15,001 nt of DNA from Bacteroidales bacterium UBA1223 (lineage in GTDB: Bacteria; Bacteroidota; Bacteroidia; Bacteroidales; P3). The stretch spans positions 1-15,001 of the forward strand of contig DBXB01000056.1 of the NCBI GenBank assembly GCA_002309155.1, in the 5' to 3' direction. Made by a program: the position numbers and the translations under genes. Under the pieces are notes generated by a model. That model did no database searches, was not told the DNA's origin, and saw only the letters and a list, made by a program, of their open reading frames with translations. Below are positions 1 through 6,493 of this stretch, in pieces (positions within the stretch are counted from its first letter, which is position 1; the number at the start of each line of letters is the position of its first letter).

Positions 1-161
1 TGCAAGGCTTCGAACTGTATCTCATAGCCCTTTTCTTCGAACGTCACCGTCTTGCTGTAATCGCCAGTGGCTTTCTTCTCGGCTTTCAGCCGGCTTACTG
101 TCTTCGCCGCCAAGGCAAAAACCAACTCTATGATTTGCGATATTTCTTTCTTGTCCATCAT
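1..161 (-). CDS. Hypothetical protein, 3' end outside window
   Basis: A partial gene read leftward off the window edge; about 53 residues are visible. The N-terminus is helical and mixed in charge, beginning MMDKKEISQIIELVFALAAK, followed by a lysine-rich stretch and a short beta-like segment (TVTFEEKGYEIQFEA). No domain is recognised. Two ATG codons are adjacent (161 and 158). A purine-rich GTAGGA lies directly before the first, which would suit the second slightly better. An in-frame TGA lies 15 bases before the first ATG, so the start is bounded. It follows the ion channel gene by about 45 bp on the same strand and is probably co-transcribed with it. The function is unknown. Confidence 0.6.
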   Translation of the reverse strand, partial: MMDKKEISQIIELVFALAAKTVSRLKAEKKATGDYSKTVTFEEKGYEIQFEAL

Positions 162-206
162 TCCTACTTTTCTTCAATTAGCTGTATGTCTTTCTCATCT
201 CACCTT

Positions 207-2063
207 TCAAATTTTCACCTCAACCTCCGAGTACCCGAACGTCTGCTTGGCGAAGTCTTTGAGGTCGGCATCGAGTATTCCTTGTCCCTGCAACTGCCCG
301 TTCAACACCTCGGCCATTCGGTATAGCACAGCATGAACCCTTGCGTCGAAACAGATAAGATGGCTCGACACCCTGATGGTAAAAGCATTCACATGGCAAC
401 CGTCCTCCCGGAGTTTGTATCCCAGATTGCTTGGCAATAACGGGTAGCGTGTGGTCTGCACTGCCGATAGCTGAAACTCGTCCTGCATCAGGGTCTGGAA
501 AGCGGCGAAGAGACTCTGATAGGTGTCCATATCCATCACCGCTGGATCGGCACCCTCCTTTTTCGTGTGGGCAAAATGGAAATCATCAGTGTTGTTGGTG
601 TTCTTGATGGCCGACAACAGCATGATGCACCAACGGTTTTCGCCGCCACACATCTCTTTCAGATCTTTGAGAAATGCCTTTCTTCTTTCTTCCTTCTGAC
701 GATACCGTTCCAACTCCTCGCCATAGAGTTTAGGGTCTTTCTCCAGTTCTTCTTTAGTCATGCCATCGACCTTGACCTTGTTGCCTATGGCGTAGTAGGA
801 GTCCATGTCTGCAGAATCAACCTCCAACTCTTTGCTGATATAGTTGAAACCGCCCAGTTTGGCGAGGTAGTATGCAAACCAACCTATGCCCACCTCGTTG
901 CAACTGCTAGTGCAGACAATGGTGATGTTTGACCCGCGGTCAACTTTGCAGCCATAGTCGGTGTTCAGGGGGAAATGCTCTACCACCAGACGGTCGTCGG
1001 GGTGCTCTTCCGTACTCATCGCCGAGGCCATGTTCTTCAGGCGAAACTCGGTGAACTCGTTGACCACATCAATCACATCTTCTTTCTTTAGGCCTCCGAC
1101 CTCCAACTTTGTGATGGGAGCCATTTGTGGCACAAAGTAGTATTTGTTGAAACCGTCAGAATTGATAGCATCCTTTCCAAGGTAGGCTCTGAAATCGTTT
1201 GAGTGAATGCGCTTGAAAGCCTTCAGCAGGCGCTGACGGTAGTCTTTGAGTTCTTCCGTGCGTGTGTCCTTCTCGATAGCCTCGGAGAAACCCGAGCTCA
1301 GCAATCCGATGGGCACGGCGAAGATGGCGATGCCCATGATACCGACGAGGAACGAGATAATCCTTCCTCCCGTGGTCACCAGAGGTTCGTCGACAATCTT
1401 GCCCGGGTCGCCGATGTATTTGGCAAACGACCACACTATGGAGCGCCATCCGTTGCCCACCATGTCGGGGCTGGCACTGTGCTCCACCAGGAACAGGATG
1501 AAGGATAGGACGACGGTGACAATAATCAGGAACATCAGCGATACGAACATCTCGCGTTTCTTGCTGCTGACGGCTTCGCCGAGGAAGCGGAAGGCCTTCA
1601 TGTAGCGGAACACACGGAACAGGCGTGCGACCCTCAGTACACGGAATATCTGGAACAGCTTGACCGGCATCATGGGGAAAATGAAACCGAGCCACACGGG
1701 ATAGGTGGCGAGGAAGTCGATGAGACCGTAGAACGAGAAGCAATACTTCACACGGCCCCAGAACCCCTTGTATTTCGGGTCTATCAGATCGGCGCACCAG
1801 ATGCGTAGCGACACCTCGACGGTGAAGAAGATCTGCACTATCCAGTCAATCACTTTCAGCACCCGCTGCAGGGCGGGCGATATCTCGAAGGTGCCCAAAA
1901 ACACAGCCACCGTGCTGAGCACAATCATAACGATAATCAGTATGTCCGCCCAGTTGTGCCACTTGTACGGACGTGTGCCGAGGTCTTCGTCGAAAACCAA
2001 GACTAGTTTCTCTTTAAAAGACATTTCTTTTTGTGTATCCATTGTCTTGGGATTATATATCAT
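207..2063 (-). CDS. Voltage-gated-type ion channel with large cytosolic C-terminal domain
   Basis: An inner-membrane six-helix cation channel of the ion transporter family (Ion_trans fold). Numbering from the start at 2063: S1 about 40-56, S2 71-89, S3 112-130, and an arginine-rich S4 voltage-sensor-like helix at 137-160 (FQIFRVLRVARLFRVFRYMK). S5 is about 174-194 and S6 about 224-255 (GIMGIAIFAVPIGLLSSGF). The pore loop reads WSFAKYIGDPG at 211-221 where a potassium channel has TVGYGD, so the ion specificity cannot be assumed. Residues 256-618 form a soluble domain far longer than in typical bacterial channels; I do not recognise it. The start could be the ATG at 2042 (MDTQKEMSFK); the one at 2063 is preceded by an A-rich run. 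A promoter-like box sits about 150 bp upstream. The channel family is secure; the gating, ion and C-terminal role are unknown. Confidence 0.85.
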   Translation of the reverse strand: MIYNPKTMDTQKEMSFKEKLVLVFDEDLGTRPYKWHNWADILIIVMIVLSTVAVFLGTFEISPALQRVLKVIDWIVQIFFTVEVSLRIWCADLIDPKYKGFWGRVKYCFSFYGLIDFLATYPVWLGFIFPMMPVKLFQIFRVLRVARLFRVFRYMKAFRFLGEAVSSKKREMFVSLMFLIIVTVVLSFILFLVEHSASPDMVGNGWRSIVWSFAKYIGDPGKIVDEPLVTTGGRIISFLVGIMGIAIFAVPIGLLSSGFSEAIEKDTRTEELKDYRQRLLKAFKRIHSNDFRAYLGKDAINSDGFNKYYFVPQMAPITKLEVGGLKKEDVIDVVNEFTEFRLKNMASAMSTEEHPDDRLVVEHFPLNTDYGCKVDRGSNITIVCTSSCNEVGIGWFAYYLAKLGGFNYISKELEVDSADMDSYYAIGNKVKVDGMTKEELEKDPKLYGEELERYRQKEERRKAFLKDLKEMCGGENRWCIMLLSAIKNTNNTDDFHFAHTKKEGADPAVMDMDTYQSLFAAFQTLMQDEFQLSAVQTTRYPLLPSNLGYKLREDGCHVNAFTIRVSSHLICFDARVHAVLYRMAEVLNGQLQGQGILDADLKDFAKQTFGYSEVEVKI

Positions 2064-2213
2064 TTTTTTTAGATTTTATATCAGATTTTTGTTGGATTTT
2101 GAGGCCTTCAGGCCGACCTGTTTGTGGTGGTTGATGTTGAAACACCCCATCGGATACATCCGTTCTCTGAATATCAGATAGTTCATCTAAAAGAATCTGT
2201 TTCTAAAACTCTG

Positions 2214-2221
2214 CAAATATA
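2214..2221 (-). promoter_or_regulatory. Putative -7 promoter box for the ion channel gene
   Basis: On the minus strand this reads TATATTTG followed by C, an exact match to the Bacteroidetes sigma-ABfr -7 consensus TAnnTTTG. A TTTTG candidate for the -33 element lies at 2240-2236, but the spacing is shorter than the usual 19-21 bp. Transcription would start near 2205 and leave a leader of about 140-165 nt. The upstream palindrome at 2233-2261 covers the -33 area. Confidence 0.45.
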
Positions 2222-2232
2222 ATGATTTTTTG

Positions 2233-2261
2233 GAACAAAATCATTTTTCTTTATTTTGTTC
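2233..2261. promoter_or_regulatory. Operator-like inverted repeat upstream of the ion channel gene
   Basis: Perfect 9-bp arms GAACAAAAT (2233-2241) and ATTTTGTTC (2253-2261) are separated by 11 bp, with two more matching pairs outside after one mismatch. The element is AT-rich and not followed by a U-run. It overlaps the expected -33 area of the channel promoter. A dimeric repressor site is the simplest reading; no regulator gene is identified in the window. Confidence 0.35.
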
Positions 2262-2320
2262 TAATCGTGAACCGGAACCTATTGTTTTTGGATTCAAATA
2301 TACGGAATTATTTTATAATA

Positions 2321-2386
2321 ACCGCCGAATTATATATAAATTTCTCGGTTTAAACCGCCAAATTATATATGAATTTCTCGGTTTGA
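2321..2386. repeat. 33-bp tandem repeat, two copies
   Basis: Two adjacent 33-bp units (2321-2353 and 2354-2386) differ at only three positions. Each unit carries AACCG near one end and CGGTT near the other around an AT-rich core, so each can form an imperfect hairpin. The length is a multiple of three. If translated on the plus strand from an ATG at 2230, it gives an 11-residue repeat (NRRIIYKFLGL and NRQIIYEFLGL). I see no other support for that ORF. Confidence 0.75.
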
Positions 2387-2715
2387 ACTATCCGAAATAC
2401 ATTTTCTTCCATCCTGCAAAACAATCTTCCGACCGTTGCTGTCAAAACAAAAGTTGTGCAGATATTTTTCTATAAATAATTTCCATGTCCAAAAATTTGA
2501 GTGATTCTACAGCGCAATTTGAGTAAAATTGCAAGGAGAATTGAGTAATAATACCGAGACTTTGCTTTATGAAGTTGTTTTTTAACTAAAACCCGCCGGG
2601 CAGCTACCCCAATGCGGGTATTATCAAACGGGTAAGCCACACTGCAGCTGAAAGTTCCAACGACCAAATATATTTTCAAAATTCACGGAACTTTACTGCA
2701 TAATTGAAAAAATCT

Positions 2716-2723
2716 TATATTTG
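2716..2723 (+). promoter_or_regulatory. Putative -7 promoter box for the DUF4143 ATPase gene
   Basis: TATATTTG followed by C matches the Bacteroidetes -7 consensus TAnnTTTG exactly. A weak TTTA at 2692-2695 stands where a -33 TTTG would be expected. The implied start near 2730 gives a leader of about 135 nt before the ATG at 2866. Confidence 0.45.
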
Positions 2724-2865
2724 CAAAGAAAAAGCACACTTTATTATAATCATATCTGATTAAATATTAAGTAAATAAAAATTATTTATCAAACCAAAAT
2801 TCGTTACTATACTCCCGATTTTTATGAAAATTTATGAAGTTAAGTAATGAAATTTACAGAAAATA

Positions 2866-4005
2866 ATGTATAAAAGAATATTCGACATTGAAAACAAGCT
2901 CGATGAAGGCATGTTTTTGTTTGGCGCGCGCCAGACAGGTAAATCAACGCTCTTGAAAGAACGCTTCAAAGAGGCGATGTACTATGATCTGCTTAACCCT
3001 AATATTAGAAAGGCTTTCAAGCGAAACCCCAATGTCCTGTACGAAGCGTTGCAAGACAAGCGCGCAGGCACCGTTGTGATAGTGGATGAGATTCAGAAGG
3101 TACCCGAATTACTTGACGTGGTGCACTCTTTGATGGTAGAAAAAGGATTGTATTTCATCCTCAGTGGTTCCAGTTCGCGAAAGCTCAAAAGATCGGGAGC
3201 CAATACCCTCGGTGGTCGCGCCATCCCAGAGACACTATATCCTTTGGTATGGCCGGAGGTGACAGACTTTCAAATTGACCGTGCGGTCCAAAATGGAATG
3301 ATTCCGCGGCATTATATGGTGGCCGATGCCACCAAACGTCTGTCTGGATATGTAAAAGTGTATCTTGACGAAGAGATACGTGAAGAGGGCGAAGTGAGGG
3401 AACTCGATGCTTTCGAGCGGTTCATGGAGGTGGCGGCTATCTCCGATGGGGAGATGCTGAATTACTCCAACATAGCCTCCGATTGCGGTGTATCGGCCAA
3501 AACAGTCAAATCCTATTTTCAGATACTCTATGACACACTTATCGGATATGAGATTCCGGCTTTTCGAAGAGAAATCAAGCGCAAGGTGGTTCAAACCCCA
3601 CGATTCTACTATTTCGATGTCGGGCTGGCCAACTATCTTATGGGGCGCCACTCTCTGAAACGTGGAACCGACGACTATGGTCACGCCTTTGAGCATTATG
3701 TCGTGCAGGAGATAATTGCATACAAAGGGTATAACGACAGGCGTGAGACGGTTTCCTACTGGCACACCTACGACAAGAAGGAGGTGGATATTGTTATCGG
3801 CAATGCACGGGTAGCAATTGAGATCAAGTCCACCGAGCACGTTGAGAACCGGCATAAGAAAGGCCTCAAGGTTTTCAAGGAGGAGTACCCCGACTGCCGA
3901 CTGATTCTTGTGTCCCTGGACCCTATAACCCGCAAATCGGGCGACGAAGAACTAATCTACATTCTCGACTTCCTGAAGATGCTTTGGACTGGCGACATTT
4001 TTTGA
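2866..4005 (+). CDS. AAA_14 / DUF4143 family ATP-binding protein
   Basis: A 379-residue protein of the common prokaryotic AAA_14-DUF4143 ATPase family, whose cellular role is not settled. Domains in order: a P-loop ATPase with Walker A GARQTGKST at about 20-28 and Walker B TVVIVDEIQ at 69-77; a sensor-like LSGSSSRKL segment near 109-117; a winged-helix-like stretch near 205-230 (SNIASDCGVSAKTVKSYFQI); and a C-terminal restriction-endonuclease-like half. That half has E276 in FEHYVVQE, D308 in EVDIV and E319-x-K321 in AIEIKST, the PD-(D/E)XK pattern. The length is typical, and no frameshift is seen. It is the only plus-strand gene in the window, a single-gene unit convergent with the leucine-rich repeat gene on its right. 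Family members are often mobile or patchily distributed, which fits its odd orientation here. Confidence 0.9.
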   Translation: MYKRIFDIENKLDEGMFLFGARQTGKSTLLKERFKEAMYYDLLNPNIRKAFKRNPNVLYEALQDKRAGTVVIVDEIQKVPELLDVVHSLMVEKGLYFILSGSSSRKLKRSGANTLGGRAIPETLYPLVWPEVTDFQIDRAVQNGMIPRHYMVADATKRLSGYVKVYLDEEIREEGEVRELDAFERFMEVAAISDGEMLNYSNIASDCGVSAKTVKSYFQILYDTLIGYEIPAFRREIKRKVVQTPRFYYFDVGLANYLMGRHSLKRGTDDYGHAFEHYVVQEIIAYKGYNDRRETVSYWHTYDKKEVDIVIGNARVAIEIKSTEHVENRHKKGLKVFKEEYPDCRLILVSLDPITRKSGDEELIYILDFLKMLWTGDIF

Positions 4006-4016
4006 TCGCACACACC

Positions 4017-4041
4017 TGCCGGGCATTTTGCTCGGCAAAAT
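4017..4041. terminator. Putative bidirectional hairpin terminator between convergent genes
   Basis: Two alternative hairpins overlap in the 48-bp gap between convergent stop codons. TGCCGGGC (4017-4024) pairs with GCTCGGCA (4030-4037) with one G-T pair. ATTTTGC (4025-4031) pairs perfectly with GCAAAAT (4035-4041) around a 3-base loop. No clean U-run follows on either strand, so termination is inferred mainly from position. Confidence 0.45.
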
Positions 4042-4053
4042 ACAATCTTTGCT

Positions 4054-4968
4054 CTAATCCATGTTTGCCTCGAACCCTGCGGTGATGTCGAAATAATACC
4101 TCTCTTCGGCGGTGTCGCCCGATGGAGACTCGACTCTATATGTCAGGCAGTCAATCTTGCGGTCGCCGTGTCGGAGCAAGTGCTGGCTGAGCAGGCGGAA
4201 ACGGCACTGACGACCAGTCCACACGCCCAACAGTCCCTCAGCAATGGCATACTCAATCTCCACATAGTCTTCAACCTCGTCAATCACGATGGGGCTATTC
4301 ATGTGGCAGCCTTTATTACCCCCGAGGTATCTGCCGGCATAGTTGGCGAGCACTATCTTGTTTGTGTCCAAGATGTCGGCATAACGCTGCAGGTCCTCTG
4401 GTGTCGCCGACGGGGTGTCGTAGGTCTCCTCGCTTTTTCCCTCTCTGACCATTTCAGACAATCCCGATGACTTGTCGAGGCCGAGAGGGAAATTGAATGT
4501 CGCCCAGTTGCCCGAGAAATGTGTTACTTTGGAGGCCACAACCTTGGGCAGCTTTATCTTCGTCAGGCATTTGCAGCCCCTGAAGATATCCTTCCCTATC
4601 GTCTCCAACGTTGTGGGGAGCGCCAGACGGTACATTTGTACACAGCCCGCAAAGGCGCGCTCGCCGATATGCGCAACGCTTTCCGGCAGGATGATCTCCT
4701 GAACATTCTCGCATCCCGCGAACGCCCGGTTCCCGATGCGAGTCACTGTGTCGGGAATGATGAATCCTACCACACCCAGCGGCTCCTCGTCGTCATCCCA
4801 CGTGGTGTCGAAGGCCTCGTCAGCCACCTCCGTCGTTCCGTCGGGAATATGCACAATGTACTCCTCCGGCCGCGGTTCCATCTTGGTCAATTGATCAGCC
4901 AGTTGCTCTTTGTTTGCCGCCACAATGACGGGAAACTCTTTGTTGCTATCGTCTTCCATAAGAGTCAT
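4054..4968 (-). CDS. Cytosolic BspA-type leucine-rich repeat protein with extra C-terminal domain
   Basis: A 304-residue protein without signal peptide or membrane segment. Residues about 35-145 hold three or four LRR_5 (BspA-type) repeats, each with the pattern I(P/L)P-x-x-(V/L)-x-x-IG-x-x-(A/I)F-x-GC, for example FIIPDTVTRIGNRAFAGCEN. Such repeats form a curved solenoid used for protein binding. The last 160 residues or so are a separate beta-rich domain (EDYVEIEYAIAEGLLGVWTG and onward) that I do not recognise. The ATG at 4968 is preferred over an upstream TTG at 4971; an ATG at 4959 (MEDDSNKEF) is also possible. It is last in the minus-strand series from 6460 and lies 40 bp after the small helical gene. 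Most BspA proteins are secreted, so a cytosolic one suggests an intracellular adaptor role (inference). Confidence 0.85.
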   Translation of the reverse strand: MTLMEDDSNKEFPVIVAANKEQLADQLTKMEPRPEEYIVHIPDGTTEVADEAFDTTWDDDEEPLGVVGFIIPDTVTRIGNRAFAGCENVQEIILPESVAHIGERAFAGCVQMYRLALPTTLETIGKDIFRGCKCLTKIKLPKVVASKVTHFSGNWATFNFPLGLDKSSGLSEMVREGKSEETYDTPSATPEDLQRYADILDTNKIVLANYAGRYLGGNKGCHMNSPIVIDEVEDYVEIEYAIAEGLLGVWTGRQCRFRLLSQHLLRHGDRKIDCLTYRVESPSGDTAEERYYFDITAGFEANMD

Positions 4969-4976
4969 CAAAAAAA

Positions 4977-5007
4977 TTTAAACTTTAACCTATAACCTTT
5001 AAACTTT
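4977..5007. repeat. AAACTTTA / ACCTTTAAA low-complexity tract
   Basis: The gap between two genes is almost entirely made of TTTAAACTTTAACC-like words read in both halves around a central TATA. The same type of word occurs at 5260-5320 and in the spacer 14293-14310. It looks like an intergenic filler sequence of this genome rather than a mobile element; no terminal repeats or target duplications are visible. Confidence 0.5.
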
Positions 5008-5008
5008 A

Positions 5009-5251
5009 CTAGTCGTCGAACATTGCGGAGATGTACTCTCTGCCTATCTCATACTCGTATTTGAGGTATTCCTTGATTCCGTCGACGATAGCTTTGGCTT
5101 CGTTGTATTTCATCTGCAACTCATGACGCTCGGCGCGTTCGGTGGCCTGATGGAGAAGCTTCTTGTAATGGCTCATCTCCTGTCGTGCGGCTTTCATCAT
5201 GTCGGACAGTTCCTTGTCGCTTTTTCCTGCATATGGACTTGTGTAAGGCAT
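5009..5251 (-). CDS. Small helical hypothetical protein
   Basis: An 80-residue protein starting MPYTSPYAGKSDKELSDMMK. From residue 10 to about 75 it is almost continuous amphipathic helix rich in K, E, Q and R, suggesting a helical hairpin or short coiled coil. It ends in an acidic FDD. No family is recognised. An upstream extension of the frame to 5332 would add a leucine-isoleucine-rich segment, but that segment is a translation of the 18-bp tandem repeat and the AT-rich spacer. The ATG at 5251 is therefore the sensible start. It lies 40 bp before the leucine-rich repeat gene on the same strand, so the two may be co-expressed. A weak TAATTTTG box (5402-5395) without a matching -33 lies upstream. 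Confidence 0.7.
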   Translation of the reverse strand: MPYTSPYAGKSDKELSDMMKAARQEMSHYKKLLHQATERAERHELQMKYNEAKAIVDGIKEYLKYEYEIGREYISAMFDD

Positions 5252-5259
5252 AGAATAAA

Positions 5260-5295
5260 GGTTTGAAAGGATTAAATGGTTTGAAAGGATTAAAT
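5260..5295. repeat. 18-bp perfect tandem repeat, two copies
   Basis: The unit GGTTTGAAAGGATTAAAT occurs at 5260-5277 and again, identical, at 5278-5295, followed by degenerate copies to about 5320. It lies immediately upstream of the start codon of the small helical gene, inside its 5' leader. Such AAGGTTT-type tracts recur in other gaps of this window. Confidence 0.85.
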
Positions 5296-5432
5296 AGATT
5301 AGAAGGTTTAAGAGTTTAAAAGTGCTATCCACTCAATTTCAATTTTCAATTTTCAAGTACCCACTAATCAATATAGTCACCTTTCCGAAAATTTCAAAAT
5401 TATTTTCTTCCTACCGTTGCCACAGACACCAC

Positions 5433-5783
5433 TTATTCCTCGCCGCCGTAAATAATATTGCCTTTTTGACAATAACAGTACACTGTAACAGGCAATTGTA
5501 CCATTATGGTAGTGCCGCGCCGGACACCCTCATCCACGACGGGCACCCGCTTGCTAACACATTGGCGCCTCTCGACTTTGGAATCGTAATCCTCGTCAAA
5601 GGCAAACTTCACGCCCTCTTCCACGCATTTCTGGTACATCTCCGTGTATCCGCCTGGCATGATTCTCGGACGCCCATTTTCAGGCCGTTCTATAAAAGCG
5701 TAATTCGCAACAGCGAAATCCTCGAACTCCTCGTCATTGTCAAAGAGGAGAACCTTTTCCGAACCAATTAACAACTCTTTCAT
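5433..5783 (-). CDS. Hypothetical protein, mixed acidic/beta
   Basis: A 116-residue protein from the ATG at 5783 (MKELLIGSEKVLLFDNDEEF). The first half is acidic and seems alpha/beta, with a FDNDEEFEDFAV segment and a GGYTEMYQKC helix. The second half is basic then beta-rich and ends with CYCQKGNIIYGGEE, a possible metal- or thiol-reactive Cys-x-Cys. I do not recognise a family. A TTG at 5819 would add 12 residues and overlap the TGA of the upstream nucleotidase gene, consistent with translational coupling, but TTG starts are uncommon here. The short distance (32 bp) puts it in the same transcript as the nucleotidase. Confidence 0.65.
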   Translation of the reverse strand: MKELLIGSEKVLLFDNDEEFEDFAVANYAFIERPENGRPRIMPGGYTEMYQKCVEEGVKFAFDEDYDSKVERRQCVSKRVPVVDEGVRRGTTIMVQLPVTVYCYCQKGNIIYGGEE

Positions 5784-5815
5784 ATCTTGGATGTCTTTTG
5801 TTTTTTCAATGGCAT

Positions 5816-6460
5816 TCAATAGATGCTGCCTGCCTTGTATTCCTCGTGGTGCATCACTTCGCCTGTGGCGTTGTCAATCACCTCACAAGTGAAGCTGTGG
5901 GGCGATTGGCCCTCACGAGCCATGCAGATCGACCAACTGAAGCCACGCACAGCCTCCTCGTAGTCGTCGGTATAGTCCACCTTGCCGTCTTCCACCACCT
6001 TGTACTTCATCACCTTGCGACACAGGTAGTCTTCAACCGCAGCCCAATCGGGGAATTCAGCTGAGCCGAATTGAATCCATTTGCCACGAAACTCACTGGC
6101 GCCGTTCTTCGGACGGTCGTCGACCAGGTACTCCCCACGCAGCAGATCCTTGTGGTGGCTGATGATTAGGCGCTTGTGGAAGAGGTCGTCGAGATACGTG
6201 GTTACCCACCGCACCTTGTCGGCCCACGAAGAGGGGTTTGCCCATGGCGCGGTGGAGAGAATAAAGCAGTCGTAGTGCTCGGCAATTCGGTGCAGTGCCT
6301 CTATAGCACCGGGCATGGGTTCCATAAGCCAGAACAAACCGGGTATGTCGTCAAGATGTCCCTCGTAGGCCTGCTTCGTCGCATCATCAACCTTGTCGAG
6401 CCCCGACTGGAAATCGACGATGACATTGTCCATATCGAAATATACTCGTTTTTTCATCAT
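5816..6460 (-). CDS. HAD-family 5'(3')-deoxyribonucleotidase-like protein with C-terminal extension
   Basis: The first 145 residues or so match the NT5C family of HAD phosphatases, cytosolic enzymes that remove phosphate from (deoxy)nucleoside monophosphates. Visible motifs: nucleophile and acid in motif I, D9-M-D11 (VYFDMDNVIVDF); motif II ILSTAPW around S69-T70; motif III lysine K104 in SHHKDLL; motif IV LVDDRP with D114 and D115. Family members are usually about 180-200 residues including a cap. Here an extra segment at 150-214, rich in acidic residues and beta-like, follows the catalytic core and is not part of the fold as I know it. Two ATG codons are adjacent (6460, 6457). It heads a minus-strand unit with the small genes downstream and has its own promoter-like box. 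The substrate is not deducible. Confidence 0.82.
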   Translation of the reverse strand: MMKKRVYFDMDNVIVDFQSGLDKVDDATKQAYEGHLDDIPGLFWLMEPMPGAIEALHRIAEHYDCFILSTAPWANPSSWADKVRWVTTYLDDLFHKRLIISHHKDLLRGEYLVDDRPKNGASEFRGKWIQFGSAEFPDWAAVEDYLCRKVMKYKVVEDGKVDYTDDYEEAVRGFSWSICMAREGQSPHSFTCEVIDNATGEVMHHEEYKAGSIY

Positions 6461-6470
6461 AATGTGAGTG

Positions 6471-6478
6471 CAAAGTTA
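6471..6478 (-). promoter_or_regulatory. Putative -7 promoter box for the nucleotidase gene
   Basis: On the minus strand this reads TAACTTTG then C, fitting TAnnTTTG. TTTTG at 6506-6502 could serve as the -33 element, with a spacing slightly above the usual range. Only 10 bases separate the box from the first ATG, so the transcript would be nearly leaderless. The -33 candidate lies inside the sequence just before the stop codon of the upstream AAA+ gene. Confidence 0.4.
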
Positions 6479-6493
6479 CAAATTTATTTTGAA

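Larger units (their letters stand above)
2064..2865. other. Long AT-rich intergenic region between divergent genes
   Basis: About 800 bp without a convincing gene, between the divergent channel and ATPase genes. It holds a promoter-like box for each gene, a 9-bp perfect palindrome near 2233-2261, a 33-bp tandem repeat at 2321-2386 and a short GGCC hairpin at 2103-2114. Small ORFs exist on both strands (for example 2230-2475 plus and 2470-2679 minus), but they resemble no family I know, and the plus one draws much of its sequence from the tandem repeat. The leader before the ATPase gene (about 2730-2865) is long and very AT-rich. Confidence 0.6.

Noticed and set aside
1156..1797. 213-residue minus-strand ORF overlapping the channel
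   Set aside because: It is a shifted-frame shadow of the channel gene, rich in Arg, His and Pro as expected for an off-frame translation.
2230..2475. 81-residue plus-strand ORF spanning the 33-bp repeat
   Set aside because: Its repeated peptide follows from the DNA repeat, the start lies within the operator-like region, and the composition is not protein-like. Kept only as a note on the repeat.
2470..2679. 69-residue minus-strand ORF in the long gap
   Set aside because: AT-rich intergenic sequence, no recognisable protein features and no promoter or coupling support.
3235..3855. 206-residue minus-strand ORF
   Set aside because: Antisense to the DUF4143 ATPase, whose Walker and nuclease motifs are clear.
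5252..5332. N-terminal extension of the small helical gene to 5332
   Set aside because: It encodes a Leu/Ile-rich run derived from the 18-bp tandem repeat; the ATG at 5251 gives a coherent soluble protein.
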